Source of the DNA: Paenibacillus dendritiformis
GTDB taxonomy: Bacteria; Bacillota; Bacilli; Paenibacillales; Paenibacillaceae
Direction of reading: 5' to 3'
Assembly: GCF_945605565.1 (NCBI RefSeq)
Contig: NZ_OX216966.1
Span: 434,001-498,000 of the forward strand
DNA: 64,000 bases
Positions 17,033 through 26,247 of the stretch are shown piece after piece; positions within the stretch are counted from its first letter, which is position 1; the number at the start of each line of letters is the position of its first letter. The translations under genes and the position numbers were made by a program. The notes under the pieces are model-generated. The model searched no databases and was not told the origin of the DNA. It was given only the letters and a program-made list of their open reading frames with translations.

Positions 17033-18478
17033 TCACCCCTCGAGCCAGACCTTGCTCAGGCGGCGGATTCCCTCGTCGATCCGGTCGATCGGAATGCCGC
17101 CGAAGCCGAGGAAAAATTCTTTGCGGCTCTCTGCGGGCGGGCGCAGCCAGGTGAACGACGCGGAGGCCAGGCGAATGCCGGCCTCTCTGGCCCGCCGCAC
17201 CAGCTCTTGATCGCTATGAGGGCTCTCGAACCTCATCAGCATATGGAACCCGGCATCCGTCCCGGCAATGTCGGCGCTCTCGCCGAAATGCCGCCGGATA
17301 GCCGAGATAAGGCAGTCATGCTTGTTCCGGTACAAGGTGCGCATCCGGCGCACATGCCTCTCCAGATGCCCCCGCTCCATGAACAGCTGCAGCGCGTGCT
17401 GGTTCCAGCGGGGGGCCGACTGCTCGAACAGCGTATAGTATTCCATAAGCTGGTATGCGCCCAGGAGCGACGGCGGCAGGATCATATAATGAATGCCGAC
17501 CGCGGGAGCGAGCACCTGGGCGAACCCGCCCAGATAGATAACATCGGATTCGGGAATAAGCCCTTGCAAAGACGGAATCGGGCGGCCGTAATAGCGCAGC
17601 TCGCCGTCGATGTCGTCCTCGATGATGAAGCCGTTCGTTCGCCGGGCCCATTCCAGCAGCTGAAGCCGCTTCGCAATCGGCATAATCATGCCGCGCGGGA
17701 ATTGATGGGACGGGGAGACGCAGACGATGCGGGCGGCGCTGTCATAGAGCTCGCCGATATGAATGCCGTCCTCCTCCAGCGATACGGGCGTCACCTCGTA
17801 GCCCTGCTGGCGGAACGTGGCCGGGCAGAGCAGATAGCCCGGATTCTCCACGGCGATATGGCCGGCATGCTCCCGCAACAGCTTGGCCAGCATCGTCAGC
17901 AGGACATGCGGATCCGAGCCGACGATGACCTGCTCCTTCGTGCAGCGCACTCCTCTGAATTGATGCGCATAGTTCGCGATTTGCTCCCGCAAGCCCGGCT
18001 CTCCCTGCGGGTCCCCGTACCAGAGCAGCTCCTTCCGCTCCGGGACGAGAAGCTCCTGAAAGATGCTTCGCCACACCCGGTATGGAAAGTGGGCGCCATC
18101 GATGCTGGACAAGTGAAAATCGTACGGATACGTCCTCGCGTCACGGGCGGGCGCCGCCCGCTTCATCACGCCGTCCGCTTCCGAAGGCCGATGCGGCTCC
18201 GCGTCCCCGATCCCGAGCTGCAGGTACGGCTCCGGCAAATGCTGCACATAATATCCTTTGCGCGGCACGCTGGCAATGAATCCTTCCGCGGCCAACTGGT
18301 TATAAGCCAATTCCACCGGCGTCGGACTGAGCGACAAGTAGTCGGCCAACGCGCGGATAGAAGGAAGCCGCGTCTGCTCAGCCAGACGGCCGGATGCGAT
18401 TTCGCGTTTGATATAATCGACAAGCTGCAAATATTGCGGTATGGGACTCTTATCATCAAGCTTCGGAATCAACAACAT
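17033..18478 (-). CDS. MocR-type GntR/aminotransferase-like regulator lacking the PLP lysine
   Basis: 481 residues. An N-terminal GntR winged helix (LPSIRALADYLSLSPTPVELAYNQL) is joined to a fold-type I aminotransferase-like domain. Family landmarks are clear: ENPGY, SPSHQFPRG and EDDIDGELRY. But the Schiff-base position, normally Lys in GTFSKTLAP, reads GGFAQVLAP: the codon at 17516-17518 is CAG (Gln, residue 321). Pyridoxal phosphate could still bind without the covalent link, or the ligand may have changed. I chose ATG 18478, with GGAGG five bases upstream, over the upstream ATG at 18502. The target gene is not evident; nothing is divergent next to it. Confidence 0.85.
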   Translation of the reverse strand: MLLIPKLDDKSPIPQYLQLVDYIKREIASGRLAEQTRLPSIRALADYLSLSPTPVELAYNQLAAEGFIASVPRKGYYVQHLPEPYLQLGIGDAEPHRPSEADGVMKRAAPARDARTYPYDFHLSSIDGAHFPYRVWRSIFQELLVPERKELLWYGDPQGEPGLREQIANYAHQFRGVRCTKEQVIVGSDPHVLLTMLAKLLREHAGHIAVENPGYLLCPATFRQQGYEVTPVSLEEDGIHIGELYDSAARIVCVSPSHQFPRGMIMPIAKRLQLLEWARRTNGFIIEDDIDGELRYYGRPIPSLQGLIPESDVIYLGGFAQVLAPAVGIHYMILPPSLLGAYQLMEYYTLFEQSAPRWNQHALQLFMERGHLERHVRRMRTLYRNKHDCLISAIRRHFGESADIAGTDAGFHMLMRFESPHSDQELVRRAREAGIRLASASFTWLRPPAESRKEFFLGFGGIPIDRIDEGIRRLSKVWLEG

Positions 18479-18684
18479 GGCAACCTCCACTGGCCTGTTC
18501 ACAAGGTGAGAATCTGGATAATCAAAGTATACAGGAGCTGGCGCTCATGAAATAGGCCAATCGGCCAGACTGCCGATAATTCCCGACTGGCGGCTTGGTT
18601 CCTTCCTTGACGCGCTGGCGGTTTGGCCGCTTTCTTGGCGCAAGGCGGGAAGCGGCGGCGATGCCGCATCGCTCTGATATCAGG

Positions 18685-20703
18685 TCACATCCCCTTGAGC
18701 ATCAAATCCATCAGCTTCGACATGACCAGCGCCGCTTCCTGGCGGGTCATCGCCTGCCGGGACGCGAAGTCGATGGCCCCGTCCGCGAGCAGCTTGACTT
18801 CCGGCCCGTACAGTTCCAATGCCGCCATCGTCTTCACGCTGTCCGCATACGTATCGTCGGTTCCCCCGGCCAGCTTCACGCCGCTCAGATCCGGGCGGGC
18901 ATTCTCCAGAATCGGCGCCATGCCGCGTACGATCATCTCTGCCGCTTCCTGCCGGCTGATCGTCTCCTCCGGACCGAACCGGTCTTCCGATACTCCTTCC
19001 GCCAGACCGAGCTCAAGGGCCGTCTGAATCTCGGCATGGGCCCAATGTTTCGCCGCATCGGAGAACGCCGGATGCTGTTCGGACAGCGGATAGCCTAACG
19101 CGCGCATCATAAGGGCGATCAATTCCGCCCGTGTCACCGGCTTCTCCGGACGGAATGTCCCATCCTTGAATCCCGCCGCCCGATCAATGGCCTGCAAATA
19201 ATGAATATGCGAGGCATAAGGGCTGTCCTGGGCCACGTCACGGAAGGCTTGCTTCGTGCTCTTCTTGGCGTAGCTGACCGGGTTCAGGTATTTCAAATAA
19301 TCGACCGTACGATCGCTATTCTCCTTGAAGGCAAGCAGCTTCCCAGCCTCGTCCTGGAACAGAAGCGTATCGATCTGCTTCGCGGTGTGCCGCCCCAGCA
19401 CATCCTCCACCAACAGTTCTCCGTCTCCCGTTGCCGTAACGGAGGTCTGCATAATGTTCACCCTCAGATCGAGATAGACCCCTTCCAACCTCCGAAGCTG
19501 ATCCATCGGCGTCCGAAGGAACGTCTGCGCCTGCTCCTTCTTCGGATAGTACTGGTTCATGAAGGCGGCATACCAGTCCGAGCGCAGCATTCCTTCCGCA
19601 TTGGCGGAGATGAATATGCCTGTCTTCTGATCCGGCAGCAGCCACATGCAGGAGGCGAAGCCGAGCAGATCCCCGCCCTTGGAAATGACATGCTGCCCGT
19701 TGCTGGCCGCAGGCTCGCTCTCGAAGCCGTACGTCGCATCGGGGAACGCCGGATGTATCGGCTCACGGTAGAGCTGCATGGCCTCGACCGTCTCCGGACG
19801 AAGTATCCGGCCGTGGTTATTGGCGCCGCCATTCAATTGCGCAATCATGAATTGGGCCATATCGCTGCCGGTCGTGTTCATCGCTCCGTCCGGCCCCTCC
19901 GTAGGCGTTACGCCATATACCGAAATCGGCTTGCCGCCACGCTCATAACCGGTAGCCAGACGCTCCAGCACCTCCTTCGTCAGCAGATAATCGCTGCTCG
20001 CCATCCCTAGCGGCTTGAAGATATGCTCCTTCATATATTGATGGAATGGCATCCCGGAGACTTGCTCTATAATATAGCCTTGCAGGATGTAGGCGAAATT
20101 GTCATACATATAAGCTTCGCCCGGCTTGCGAACCACCGGCGGCATTCTATCCTTTATATAAGATTGGATCGAGACCGTGCGGGACAGATCTTCCGGGAAA
20201 TCCTCCATCGTCTCCAATGTAACTTGAAATCCAGACGTATGCGTCAGCAGATGATGCATCGTCACGGGCTCCTTGAACGGATTGTCAATGCGAATATCCC
20301 CCATATAGCGGTTGATATCGGCGTGCAAATCGATCTTCCCCTGCTCCGCAAGCTGCATGACGGCGGCCGCCGTAAATGTCTTGGAGACGGAGGCGATGCG
20401 GAATACGGTTTTATCCGGATCAACCGGCACCTTCCGTTCCATGTCGGCATACCCGTACCCCTTCTTCAGCAGCACTTTCCCATCCTTGACGACGACAACG
20501 ACGGCGCCGCCGGCATCCTTCGGTTCTCTCTTGTCAAAAAAAGCATCCGCAAACTGCTCCAGTTCACGCGCATCAGCCGGACCGGCTTGACGGGCCTCGC
20601 CCGCCGCAGCGAATGTGGTCCGATCGTGCCCAAGACCGGAAAAGACCATTCCTGCAATAATCATGACTATCGCTCCTTTGACCGCTCTGTTCCTTATTTT
20701 CAT
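18685..20703 (-). CDS. Surface-anchored serine beta-lactamase-like hydrolase with SLH domains
   Basis: 672 residues: signal peptide (hydrophobic run, about 10-35), a class C beta-lactamase/esterase-type domain and three C-terminal SLH repeats (from about 490) that bind secondary cell-wall polymer. Catalytic features are SVSK (nucleophile Ser and Lys, about 107-110) and YDN; the KTG-like third motif is not obvious. Substrates of this family range from D-alanyl peptides to esters. I chose ATG 20703 (GGGGAG just before it) over an ATG 12 bases upstream. The second hydrolase gene lies 80 bases upstream on the same strand, so the two may be cotranscribed. Confidence 0.88.
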   Translation of the reverse strand: MKIRNRAVKGAIVMIIAGMVFSGLGHDRTTFAAAGEARQAGPADARELEQFADAFFDKREPKDAGGAVVVVVKDGKVLLKKGYGYADMERKVPVDPDKTVFRIASVSKTFTAAAVMQLAEQGKIDLHADINRYMGDIRIDNPFKEPVTMHHLLTHTSGFQVTLETMEDFPEDLSRTVSIQSYIKDRMPPVVRKPGEAYMYDNFAYILQGYIIEQVSGMPFHQYMKEHIFKPLGMASSDYLLTKEVLERLATGYERGGKPISVYGVTPTEGPDGAMNTTGSDMAQFMIAQLNGGANNHGRILRPETVEAMQLYREPIHPAFPDATYGFESEPAASNGQHVISKGGDLLGFASCMWLLPDQKTGIFISANAEGMLRSDWYAAFMNQYYPKKEQAQTFLRTPMDQLRRLEGVYLDLRVNIMQTSVTATGDGELLVEDVLGRHTAKQIDTLLFQDEAGKLLAFKENSDRTVDYLKYLNPVSYAKKSTKQAFRDVAQDSPYASHIHYLQAIDRAAGFKDGTFRPEKPVTRAELIALMMRALGYPLSEQHPAFSDAAKHWAHAEIQTALELGLAEGVSEDRFGPEETISRQEAAEMIVRGMAPILENARPDLSGVKLAGGTDDTYADSVKTMAALELYGPEVKLLADGAIDFASRQAMTRQEAALVMSKLMDLMLKGM

Positions 20704-20785
20704 CGTTCTCCCCATCCTTGGCTATTTTCTGTCTCTGACATGAATTGCCCTCAACAGCAGGTACGTCTGCAGCGGGTCAGCCGAC

Positions 20786-22150
20786 CTATCGGATCCGTAC
20801 GGAATGCGTCTCGTATCCATCCTCGACGATCACCAGCTTCTCCGCCTGCTCCTTCCCCGCCTCAACGACGAACTTCACTTCAACCGGAATCAGCCGAACG
20901 AAAAATCTCGTGGCACTGGCGGGATACAGTTCCACGCGTACCTTGCCGGCAACCTGCAGGTAGAGCCTGCCGTCCTCAATCGAGACGGACATTAGAATGT
21001 CCCCTCCGTCCTCCTGTTGGTATAATCCGGCATAACGCTCATATAAGTCCGTGTCGACGGCGGCAATCTGTCTCTCTAACGGCCGCTGCGGAATCTCATA
21101 AGGCTGGTCGAACAAAATTTGTTCGGCAGCGTCGATTACCGCCTGGTCGAACTCGACATCCTGCTCCCGGTTACGCAAATAAATCAACGTCATATCGGCC
21201 TCCAGATAGCGGTTCAGGAGGGAGGCATAACCCGGCCAGCCGCCGCTATGGCTAACGACACGCCCCATTCCTTCCTTATCTTCTAATATCCAGCCGAACC
21301 CGTAATCGAATGTTTCCCCATTGTGCAGGCGAACGGGAGCATACGCTTGCTCCAGCGATGGCCTGCTGACAAGCTTCCCGTCTTGGAGTGCCCGGTCGAA
21401 GGCGAGCAGATCATGCACGTTCGAGCTCATTGCGCCATCCCCCTGGATGCCGTCAAGGAACACGGCGAAATACGTCTCCGGCACAAGGTCGGGCAGCTCA
21501 TACCGGGAGGAATGATGATCATAGACATAACCGTATGCGTAATTGTCCATGGCGTCACCTTCCACTCTCCGGCTGTAGATTCTCGAAGCGTTCATCCCGA
21601 GCGGAAGGAAGACGCGCTCGCGCATGAAGTCGGCGAAGGTCCGGCCCGTCGCCCGCTCAATAATCAGCGCAAGCAGCACATAACCGGTATTGCTGTACAA
21701 CCAGCTCTCATTCGGTTCGAAATAAACCGGCGGCCGATGCTCCGCCAGCATCGCAAGCACATCTGCGTTCGTCGCGATTCGCTTCCGATCCCAACGTTCG
21801 AAGAACAGCTCCATAAAATCGGGCAGCCCAGACGTATGACAGAGCAGCTGCCGTACGGTAATCCCCGGATAAGGAAGCTCCGGCAGCCACTGGGCTACCG
21901 GGTCGTCAAAGCCCAGCTTGCCCTCCTCTGCCAGCACCATGATTCCCGCTGCCGTGAACGGCTTCGCCAATGAGGCCAGATCGAATACCGATGCCATCGT
22001 CAACTGTCGGCCCGTCGCCAGGTCGGCTTCTCCAAAGGCCGCTTGATAAATAATCTCGCCCTGCTCGGCGGCCAGGAAGACCCCGCTCATTCCTCCTTGT
22101 TGTTCCAGCTTCTTGAACAATCGTTCTAACCGCTCCCGTTTCGTCTCCAT
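20786..22150 (-). CDS. Serine hydrolase of the beta-lactamase/penicillin-binding family
   Basis: 454 residues, cytosolic in appearance as no signal peptide is seen. Motifs are SLAK (nucleophile), YSN and HSGG, in the class C/esterase order, followed by a roughly 100-residue beta-rich C-terminal domain. The start ATG 22150 has GGAGAGGGAG upstream, preferred to the earlier in-frame ATGs. The promoter region carries a 13-bp palindrome that is repeated in front of the neighbouring MarR gene, so this hydrolase is a likely MarR target. Confidence 0.85.
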   Translation of the reverse strand: METKRERLERLFKKLEQQGGMSGVFLAAEQGEIIYQAAFGEADLATGRQLTMASVFDLASLAKPFTAAGIMVLAEEGKLGFDDPVAQWLPELPYPGITVRQLLCHTSGLPDFMELFFERWDRKRIATNADVLAMLAEHRPPVYFEPNESWLYSNTGYVLLALIIERATGRTFADFMRERVFLPLGMNASRIYSRRVEGDAMDNYAYGYVYDHHSSRYELPDLVPETYFAVFLDGIQGDGAMSSNVHDLLAFDRALQDGKLVSRPSLEQAYAPVRLHNGETFDYGFGWILEDKEGMGRVVSHSGGWPGYASLLNRYLEADMTLIYLRNREQDVEFDQAVIDAAEQILFDQPYEIPQRPLERQIAAVDTDLYERYAGLYQQEDGGDILMSVSIEDGRLYLQVAGKVRVELYPASATRFFVRLIPVEVKFVVEAGKEQAEKLVIVEDGYETHSVRIR

Positions 22151-22204
22151 TCCGCTCCCTCTCCTTTTCATAGATGTCATCGAAAACGAATATAATTCAA
22201 TTAA

Positions 22205-22217
22205 CTTAATTATTAAG
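22205..22217. promoter_or_regulatory. Palindromic operator ahead of the serine hydrolase gene
   Basis: CTTAATTATTAAG is a perfect 13-bp palindrome (odd centre), followed by a second half-site CTTAA at 22221-22225. The identical palindrome, read from the other strand, lies at 22777-22789 before the MarR gene. Binding by that MarR protein is inferred. Confidence 0.6.
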
Positions 22218-22292
22218 ATAGCTTAACAATTGGATAAAGGAGAGCCCTCCCTCTCCTGCCCGGGGATGTTCATCCGATTCCGCATGAAGCAA

Positions 22293-22763
22293 TCAATTCG
22301 TCTCCGTCCTGCCCTTGCAATCCTTCTCTACGATTCCTTTGAGCTTCAAGATGATGTTCCTCAATGTCACAACTTCCTCATAATCGAGCTGGGAATAGTA
22401 GCGGTCGATAATGGTCCGCTCGAGCTCCTCCTCCTTGGCGAAATGCTCCGCTCCGCGCTCGTCCAGGCGAACGAAAATTTCCCGGCGGTTGTTCGGGTTA
22501 ATCTCCCGGCTGACGTACTTCGCCTTCTCCAGCTTGCTGACGATCTGGCTGACCGCACTGGAGGAGACCTTCATCCGCTCCGCAAGCTCGCTGACCGTCA
22601 GACGTCCATGCTTGTGAACGAATTCGAGCAATATCGTCTGCTTGGCCGTAATCTCGCTATCGTTCAGAAACTCGTGAGCTTGAATCAGCATGACATTCAT
22701 GGCATAATCCGCTTCATTCATCTCTTTGACGAGACGGACAAGGTCGTCGCTTGCCTTCTTCAA
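22293..22763 (-). CDS. MarR-family transcriptional regulator
   Basis: 156 residues with the MarR winged helix (RLTVSELAERMKVSSSAVSQIVSKLEKAKYVSRE and RREIFVRL wing). The start appears to be TTG 22763 with AAGGTGG upstream; no ATG is in frame near it. The repeated CTTAATTATTAAG palindrome both upstream of this gene and upstream of the serine hydrolase gene supports autoregulation plus control of that neighbour. The ligand is unknown. Confidence 0.88.
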   Translation of the reverse strand: MKKASDDLVRLVKEMNEADYAMNVMLIQAHEFLNDSEITAKQTILLEFVHKHGRLTVSELAERMKVSSSAVSQIVSKLEKAKYVSREINPNNRREIFVRLDERGAEHFAKEEELERTIIDRYYSQLDYEEVVTLRNIILKLKGIVEKDCKGRTETN

Positions 22764-22776
22764 TCACATCCACCAC

Positions 22777-22789
22777 CTTAATAATTAAG
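22777..22789. promoter_or_regulatory. Palindromic operator ahead of the marR gene
   Basis: CTTAATAATTAAG, the reverse complement of the site at 22205-22217, lies 14-26 bases upstream of the TTG start and is followed by a further TTATCTTAATTG half-site. Confidence 0.6.
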
Positions 22790-22934
22790 TTATCTTAATT
22801 GTTTTATATTCTAATCGATTCCGTTCGGTTCTGCAACCCTGACTCCCTCCCTCGCCTCAATGCGCGGCATTCCCTACACAAATAGGAGCGTACACGTCTG
22901 AACGAGCCGATCTGTCCTTTTAATTTCCGATAAT

Positions 22935-22956
22935 CTGTATATTTCTGTGTATACAG
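22935..22956. promoter_or_regulatory. Inverted repeat ahead of a GNAT gene
   Basis: CTGTATA (22935-22941) and TATACAG (22950-22956) are separated by 8 bases, just upstream of a TATAGT -10-like hexamer (22965-22970). It is a candidate operator with no assigned regulator. Confidence 0.4.
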
Positions 22957-22998
22957 TTGTTGGGTATAGTAGAGGTAGAACATTCAGGAGGGAATAAG

Positions 22999-23565
22999 AT
23001 GGCCACGCACAGACAAACAGACGCACCCGTACGATTTCTTGAAGGCAAGGGCATCTATTTGCGGCCGATCGGCCCGGAGGATGCGGACCTTTATTACCAC
23101 ATGCTATTTGATCCGGAAATGAGACGATTAACGGGGACGCAGAGGCATTTTTCCAAGGAGCAAGTCGCCCGCCATATCGAAGGCAAAACGCAATCCGCTT
23201 CCGACATGCTGCTGCTGATCGCGCTCCGCGAATCCGATCAAGTCATCGGGGATATTGAGCTTCAGGATATCGACAGCATTAACCGCAGCGCCAGCATGCG
23301 CATCGCGATTGATGCGCCGGCGAATCAGGGCAGAGGGTTCGGCAGCGAAGCGATCGGCCTGCTGCTGGAATACGCCTTCGGCATTCTGCAGCTTCATCGG
23401 ATTGAATTGAACGTATTCGCCTTCAATGAACGCGCCATTCACGTCTACGAGAAAATGGGCTTCCAGCGCGAGGGCGTGCAGCGCGATGCCCTATATTACA
23501 ATCATGCGTATCATGATTCCATTATGATGAGCATCCTGGAGCATGAGTACCGCAACCGCGCATAA
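22999..23565 (+). CDS. GNAT-family N-acetyltransferase (RimJ/RimL-like)
   Basis: 188 residues resembling RimJ/RimL-type acetyltransferases: LRPIGPEDADLYYHML at the start, acetyl-CoA loop ANQGRGFGSEA (about 110-120), then LHRIELNVFAFNERAIHVYEKMGFQREG. ATG 22999 has AGGAGG 9 bases upstream, so the longer upstream frame is not used. An inverted repeat lies in the promoter region. The substrate is not predictable; members modify ribosomal proteins, polyamines or drugs. Confidence 0.85.
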   Translation: MATHRQTDAPVRFLEGKGIYLRPIGPEDADLYYHMLFDPEMRRLTGTQRHFSKEQVARHIEGKTQSASDMLLLIALRESDQVIGDIELQDIDSINRSASMRIAIDAPANQGRGFGSEAIGLLLEYAFGILQLHRIELNVFAFNERAIHVYEKMGFQREGVQRDALYYNHAYHDSIMMSILEHEYRNRA

Positions 23566-23672
23566 CCAGCCGATCAGGAGCGACTAGCTCCTGATGTTTG
23601 CGTCTGGGCGAACGGAATGAAAACATTGGAGTTGGCAATAGTAAGAGCCTAAGGACTAAGGAGGTGCCGACG

Positions 23673-23804
23673 ATGGAAAATACGCATGATTATGTAGAGA
23701 AGCTGAAGGAGACGCAGGAGAAGGCGGAGCGCAATCAGCAGCGCCAGGGCAAAGGCTCGCCGGGCAACAAGCTGCCGAACAAGCAGCACAGCACCAATAA
23801 GTAG
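23673..23804 (+). CDS. Small DUF4023-type protein
   Basis: 43 residues, highly charged (VEKLKETQEKAERNQQRQGKG), matching the small DUF4023 family of Bacillales. ATG 23673 follows AAGGAGGTGCCGACG. The function is unknown; the composition (Lys, Gln, Asn, no hydrophobic core) suggests a disordered, possibly spore-associated protein. Confidence 0.75.
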   Translation: MENTHDYVEKLKETQEKAERNQQRQGKGSPGNKLPNKQHSTNK

Positions 23805-23866
23805 AGGAAATGCCAAGGGGACGAGGGAACAGCCGTGTTCTCGCTCCATCCCCCTGCAACCTACCC

Positions 23867-23906
23867 ATCCCCCCTGCTCCGTCTGATTAGGCGAGAGCAG
23901 GGGGGA
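23867..23906. terminator. Strong hairpin between convergent genes
   Basis: Perfect 13-bp arms ATCCCCCCTGCTC and GAGCAGGGGGGAT with a 14-base loop, located between the convergent DUF4023 and GNAT genes. It is probably a shared terminator, although there is no long T run. Confidence 0.65.
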
Positions 23907-23913
23907 TGATGCG

Positions 23914-24726
23914 TTACGGAACAAAATGAATGTCTGCGATGATACCGTGCTCCATAAATCCGATGTTCCGATAGACCCGGTTGGAATCCGGGTTCGCGGC
24001 ATCTGCATACAGCACCGGGATACGAGCTCCCGCAAGGATCAATCGGCACAGTTCGGCGACCAAGCCGCTGGCGAACCCTTGCTTCCGGTGTTCCGGCGGA
24101 GTGTACACCGCATTAATCCGCGCATGCCGGGCGGAGCGGTGCGTAATGTTCGCCATGGAGACAAGCTGCTCCCCGGCCATCCAGCCGTAGAGATGGCCCG
24201 CTCTGACCGTCTGCTCCGCCGCCGCTCTCCGGCTCGACGGAGGAACGAATGTCCCGTATGCTTCCGTAGAGAACGCAGCCAGGAAGCGGGCCACGGTCGG
24301 TATGTCGTCCTCTGACAGCTTCCGCATTTCGCCCGCTGGACGACTTGGCTCCATCACCCGAGGACATGCGTAAGATCGCATCACCATGCGCGTCTCCTGG
24401 CGGAGACCGCGCTGTGACGCATATTCACGGGCGAACGCTTCGGCGAGGCGCGGCTCGCTCGAGATGCCCGGCAGCTCGATTCCGGTTAATTGCCGGCACA
24501 AGGCGTGCAGGAGCAGGATGCGCTCCGCCTCGCTCACGCCGGCATCCATCCATAGCCAGGCAGGGTATCCCGGGGTCTGGCCCAGGACAGCCCGCCCATC
24601 CTCCAGCTTCATCCGCAGCGATTCGCCGGATTCGCATACTCGATGAAGCACATGGTACTGCACTTCATCCCTCATGAACGCGGGCTCATGGAGAACCGAG
24701 TCGCCCGAAGAGAACGCAATGAACAT
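23914..24726 (-). CDS. Two-part GNAT acetyltransferase
   Basis: 270 residues. The C-terminal half is a GNAT domain (INAVYTPPEHRKQGFASGLVAEL is motif A; VYRNIGFMEHG motif B). The first 120 residues look like a degenerate GNAT copy, as in FR47-like two-domain enzymes. The start has GGGAGG 9 bases upstream. The acceptor is unknown. The menA gene lies 37 bases upstream on the same strand, so the two may be cotranscribed. Confidence 0.82.
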   Translation of the reverse strand: MFIAFSSGDSVLHEPAFMRDEVQYHVLHRVCESGESLRMKLEDGRAVLGQTPGYPAWLWMDAGVSEAERILLLHALCRQLTGIELPGISSEPRLAEAFAREYASQRGLRQETRMVMRSYACPRVMEPSRPAGEMRKLSEDDIPTVARFLAAFSTEAYGTFVPPSSRRAAAEQTVRAGHLYGWMAGEQLVSMANITHRSARHARINAVYTPPEHRKQGFASGLVAELCRLILAGARIPVLYADAANPDSNRVYRNIGFMEHGIIADIHFVP

Positions 24727-24763
24727 GGCGGAATACCTCCCTCACGGATTTGGAACGGCTAGA

Positions 24764-25717
24764 CTATATCAGGTTGAGCAAAATCGCGGCGCCTAGAGCG
24801 GCAATTCGGGCCACATTCGTGATGATGAAGTTTTTGACCGCCAAGACGAAGGTATGCTCCTTGGTCTGCTTCTGCTGGAAAGCGCGGATATTGCGCTGTA
24901 CCGGTATCAGCGTGCACAGGACAAGCAGCAGAATAATCGGGTTGACCTTCAAGATGAACAGGACGATGAGGTCCAGATAGGATGCATAATAGATGATACG
25001 GAACAAAGTCAGCGCATTCGGCTTCCCAATATAGACCGGAAGCGTATACCGTTTATTTTCCACATCGTCTTCCATATCGCAAATATTGTTGGCCAGCATA
25101 ATATTCGCAATGCACAGAATCGCCGGTATCGAGATAAGGAACACCAGCAGCACTTCGATAATGTTGATATCGACCTTCACATGCCAGTCTTCCAGCCACA
25201 AGGCCGCCAGCTGATGATCTTCCACATGGATATACGTGGAGATGAAGATGATGACGAACCCCATGAACAACCCGGAGAACAATTCCCCCAGCGGCATGCG
25301 GGAGATCGGGACCGGTCCAAGCGAGTACAAAAAGCCGACCAAAAACGATAATCCGCCTAAAAGAAGAATCAGCAGGCCGGTCTGCAGAAACAGAACAACC
25401 CCTGCGCTAATCGCAATGACGAGCAGCGTCACGATGGTGGCGACGACCGTCGATTCCTTCAATTTGTACTGCACGATCGCATTATGGACCTCATAGCCGT
25501 AGCCATGGGTTTTGATCGCCTTTTTGTAATCGTAATAGTTGTTGATGGCCGTGGTCGCCATATCGAAGGACAGCAGAGAGGCGAGCATCAGCAAGAAATG
25601 GCTGACTTCGAAGGATTGGAACCGAAACACGGCGTACAGCGTCCCGATAAAGAAGGGGATCATGCTGGCTGTTTTGGTCTGGATCTCGACCAGCTTGAGA
25701 AAGCTTTTGATTGTCAC
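24764..25717 (-). CDS. menA: 1,4-dihydroxy-2-naphthoate prenyltransferase
   Basis: 317 residues and about eight membrane helices of the UbiA family. The two Asp-rich motifs that hold Mg-prenyl diphosphate are NNYYDYKKA (about 59-67) and DMEDDVENKR (about 212-221). MenA attaches the polyprenyl tail to dihydroxynaphthoate to make demethylmenaquinone, the quinone used by the QoxABCD oxidase encoded downstream in this window. The start is GTG 25717 with AAAGGAG upstream. A UbiA enzyme with another aromatic acceptor cannot be excluded, but size and motifs fit MenA. Confidence 0.88.
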   Translation of the reverse strand: MTIKSFLKLVEIQTKTASMIPFFIGTLYAVFRFQSFEVSHFLLMLASLLSFDMATTAINNYYDYKKAIKTHGYGYEVHNAIVQYKLKESTVVATIVTLLVIAISAGVVLFLQTGLLILLLGGLSFLVGFLYSLGPVPISRMPLGELFSGLFMGFVIIFISTYIHVEDHQLAALWLEDWHVKVDINIIEVLLVFLISIPAILCIANIMLANNICDMEDDVENKRYTLPVYIGKPNALTLFRIIYYASYLDLIVLFILKVNPIILLLVLCTLIPVQRNIRAFQQKQTKEHTFVLAVKNFIITNVARIAALGAAILLNLI

Positions 25718-25956
25718 GTTTCATACTCCTTTGCATGTACAGCACCCGTAGAGGCATCTTTCTGTCTCGTATCTTTTCCTCTAAACTTTATCACCAGTTC
25801 CAAGGGCCGTCCAGTTCCTTCGTTTCTCCCGAAAAGCCGCAAAAAAAGCCCGTAAAAATCAAGTCCGCGCACGCCGGTTCTTCTTGACAAGCTATTCTAT
25901 CAATATTACTCTAAAGGTAGATAGTTCACTAGATTTTTCTTCCAATCGCATATCTA

Positions 25957-26058
25957 TCCTAGTGATAAAGGCAAACCCATCGAAAGATGGCGACGCAAAG
26001 CTACAGGGGCTTCAGCGATGATACTCGCTATGCCAGCCAGTTACCGATAGAGATAGCT
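25957..26058 (+). ncRNA. c-di-GMP-I (GEMM) riboswitch, first of two
   Basis: The GEMM core is easily read: AAGGCAAACC, GAAA tetraloop stem, GACGCAAAGCTACAGGGGCTTC, and GCCAGCCAGTTACCG at the 3' side, closed by a CTATC.../GATAG helix. It is followed at 26084-26117 by a terminator. The terminator's 5' arm AAGCCC can also pair with GGGGCTT inside the aptamer (about 26006-26012), so ligand binding should free it to terminate. That predicts an OFF switch for the protease gene downstream. Confidence 0.93.
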
Positions 26059-26083
26059 TGACGTGTCTTTCGCGAACGTTCTC

Positions 26084-26117
26084 AAGCCCTTCTTACTTCG
26101 GTAGGCGGGGCTTTTTC
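26084..26117 (+). terminator. Terminator of the first c-di-GMP riboswitch
   Basis: Stem AAGCCC / GGGCTT with an inner CTTAC-TTCG-GTAGG hairpin, followed by TTTTTC. It lies between the two aptamers. Confidence 0.8.
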
Positions 26118-26152
26118 ATTAGGATGGACAAGCGAAGGAACAGGTCAACTCC

Positions 26153-26247
26153 GTATTGACAAAGGCAAACCTGTTGAAAAGCAGGGACGCAAAGCTATAG
26201 GGGCTTCAGCGCCGCCAGCGCTCAGCCAGCCAGCTACCAATATTGAA
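26153..26247 (+). ncRNA. c-di-GMP-I (GEMM) riboswitch, second of two
   Basis: A second full GEMM aptamer (AAGGCAAACC, TGAAAA loop, GGGACGCAAAGCTATAGGGGCTTC, AGCCAGCTACC) closed by GTATTG/CAATAT. No T-run terminator follows. Instead TTGAAGC (26243-26249) can pair either with GCTTCAG in the aptamer (26203-26209) or with the same heptamer at 26322-26328, right next to the AGGAGAG ribosome site. This suggests translational OFF control. Confidence 0.92.
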
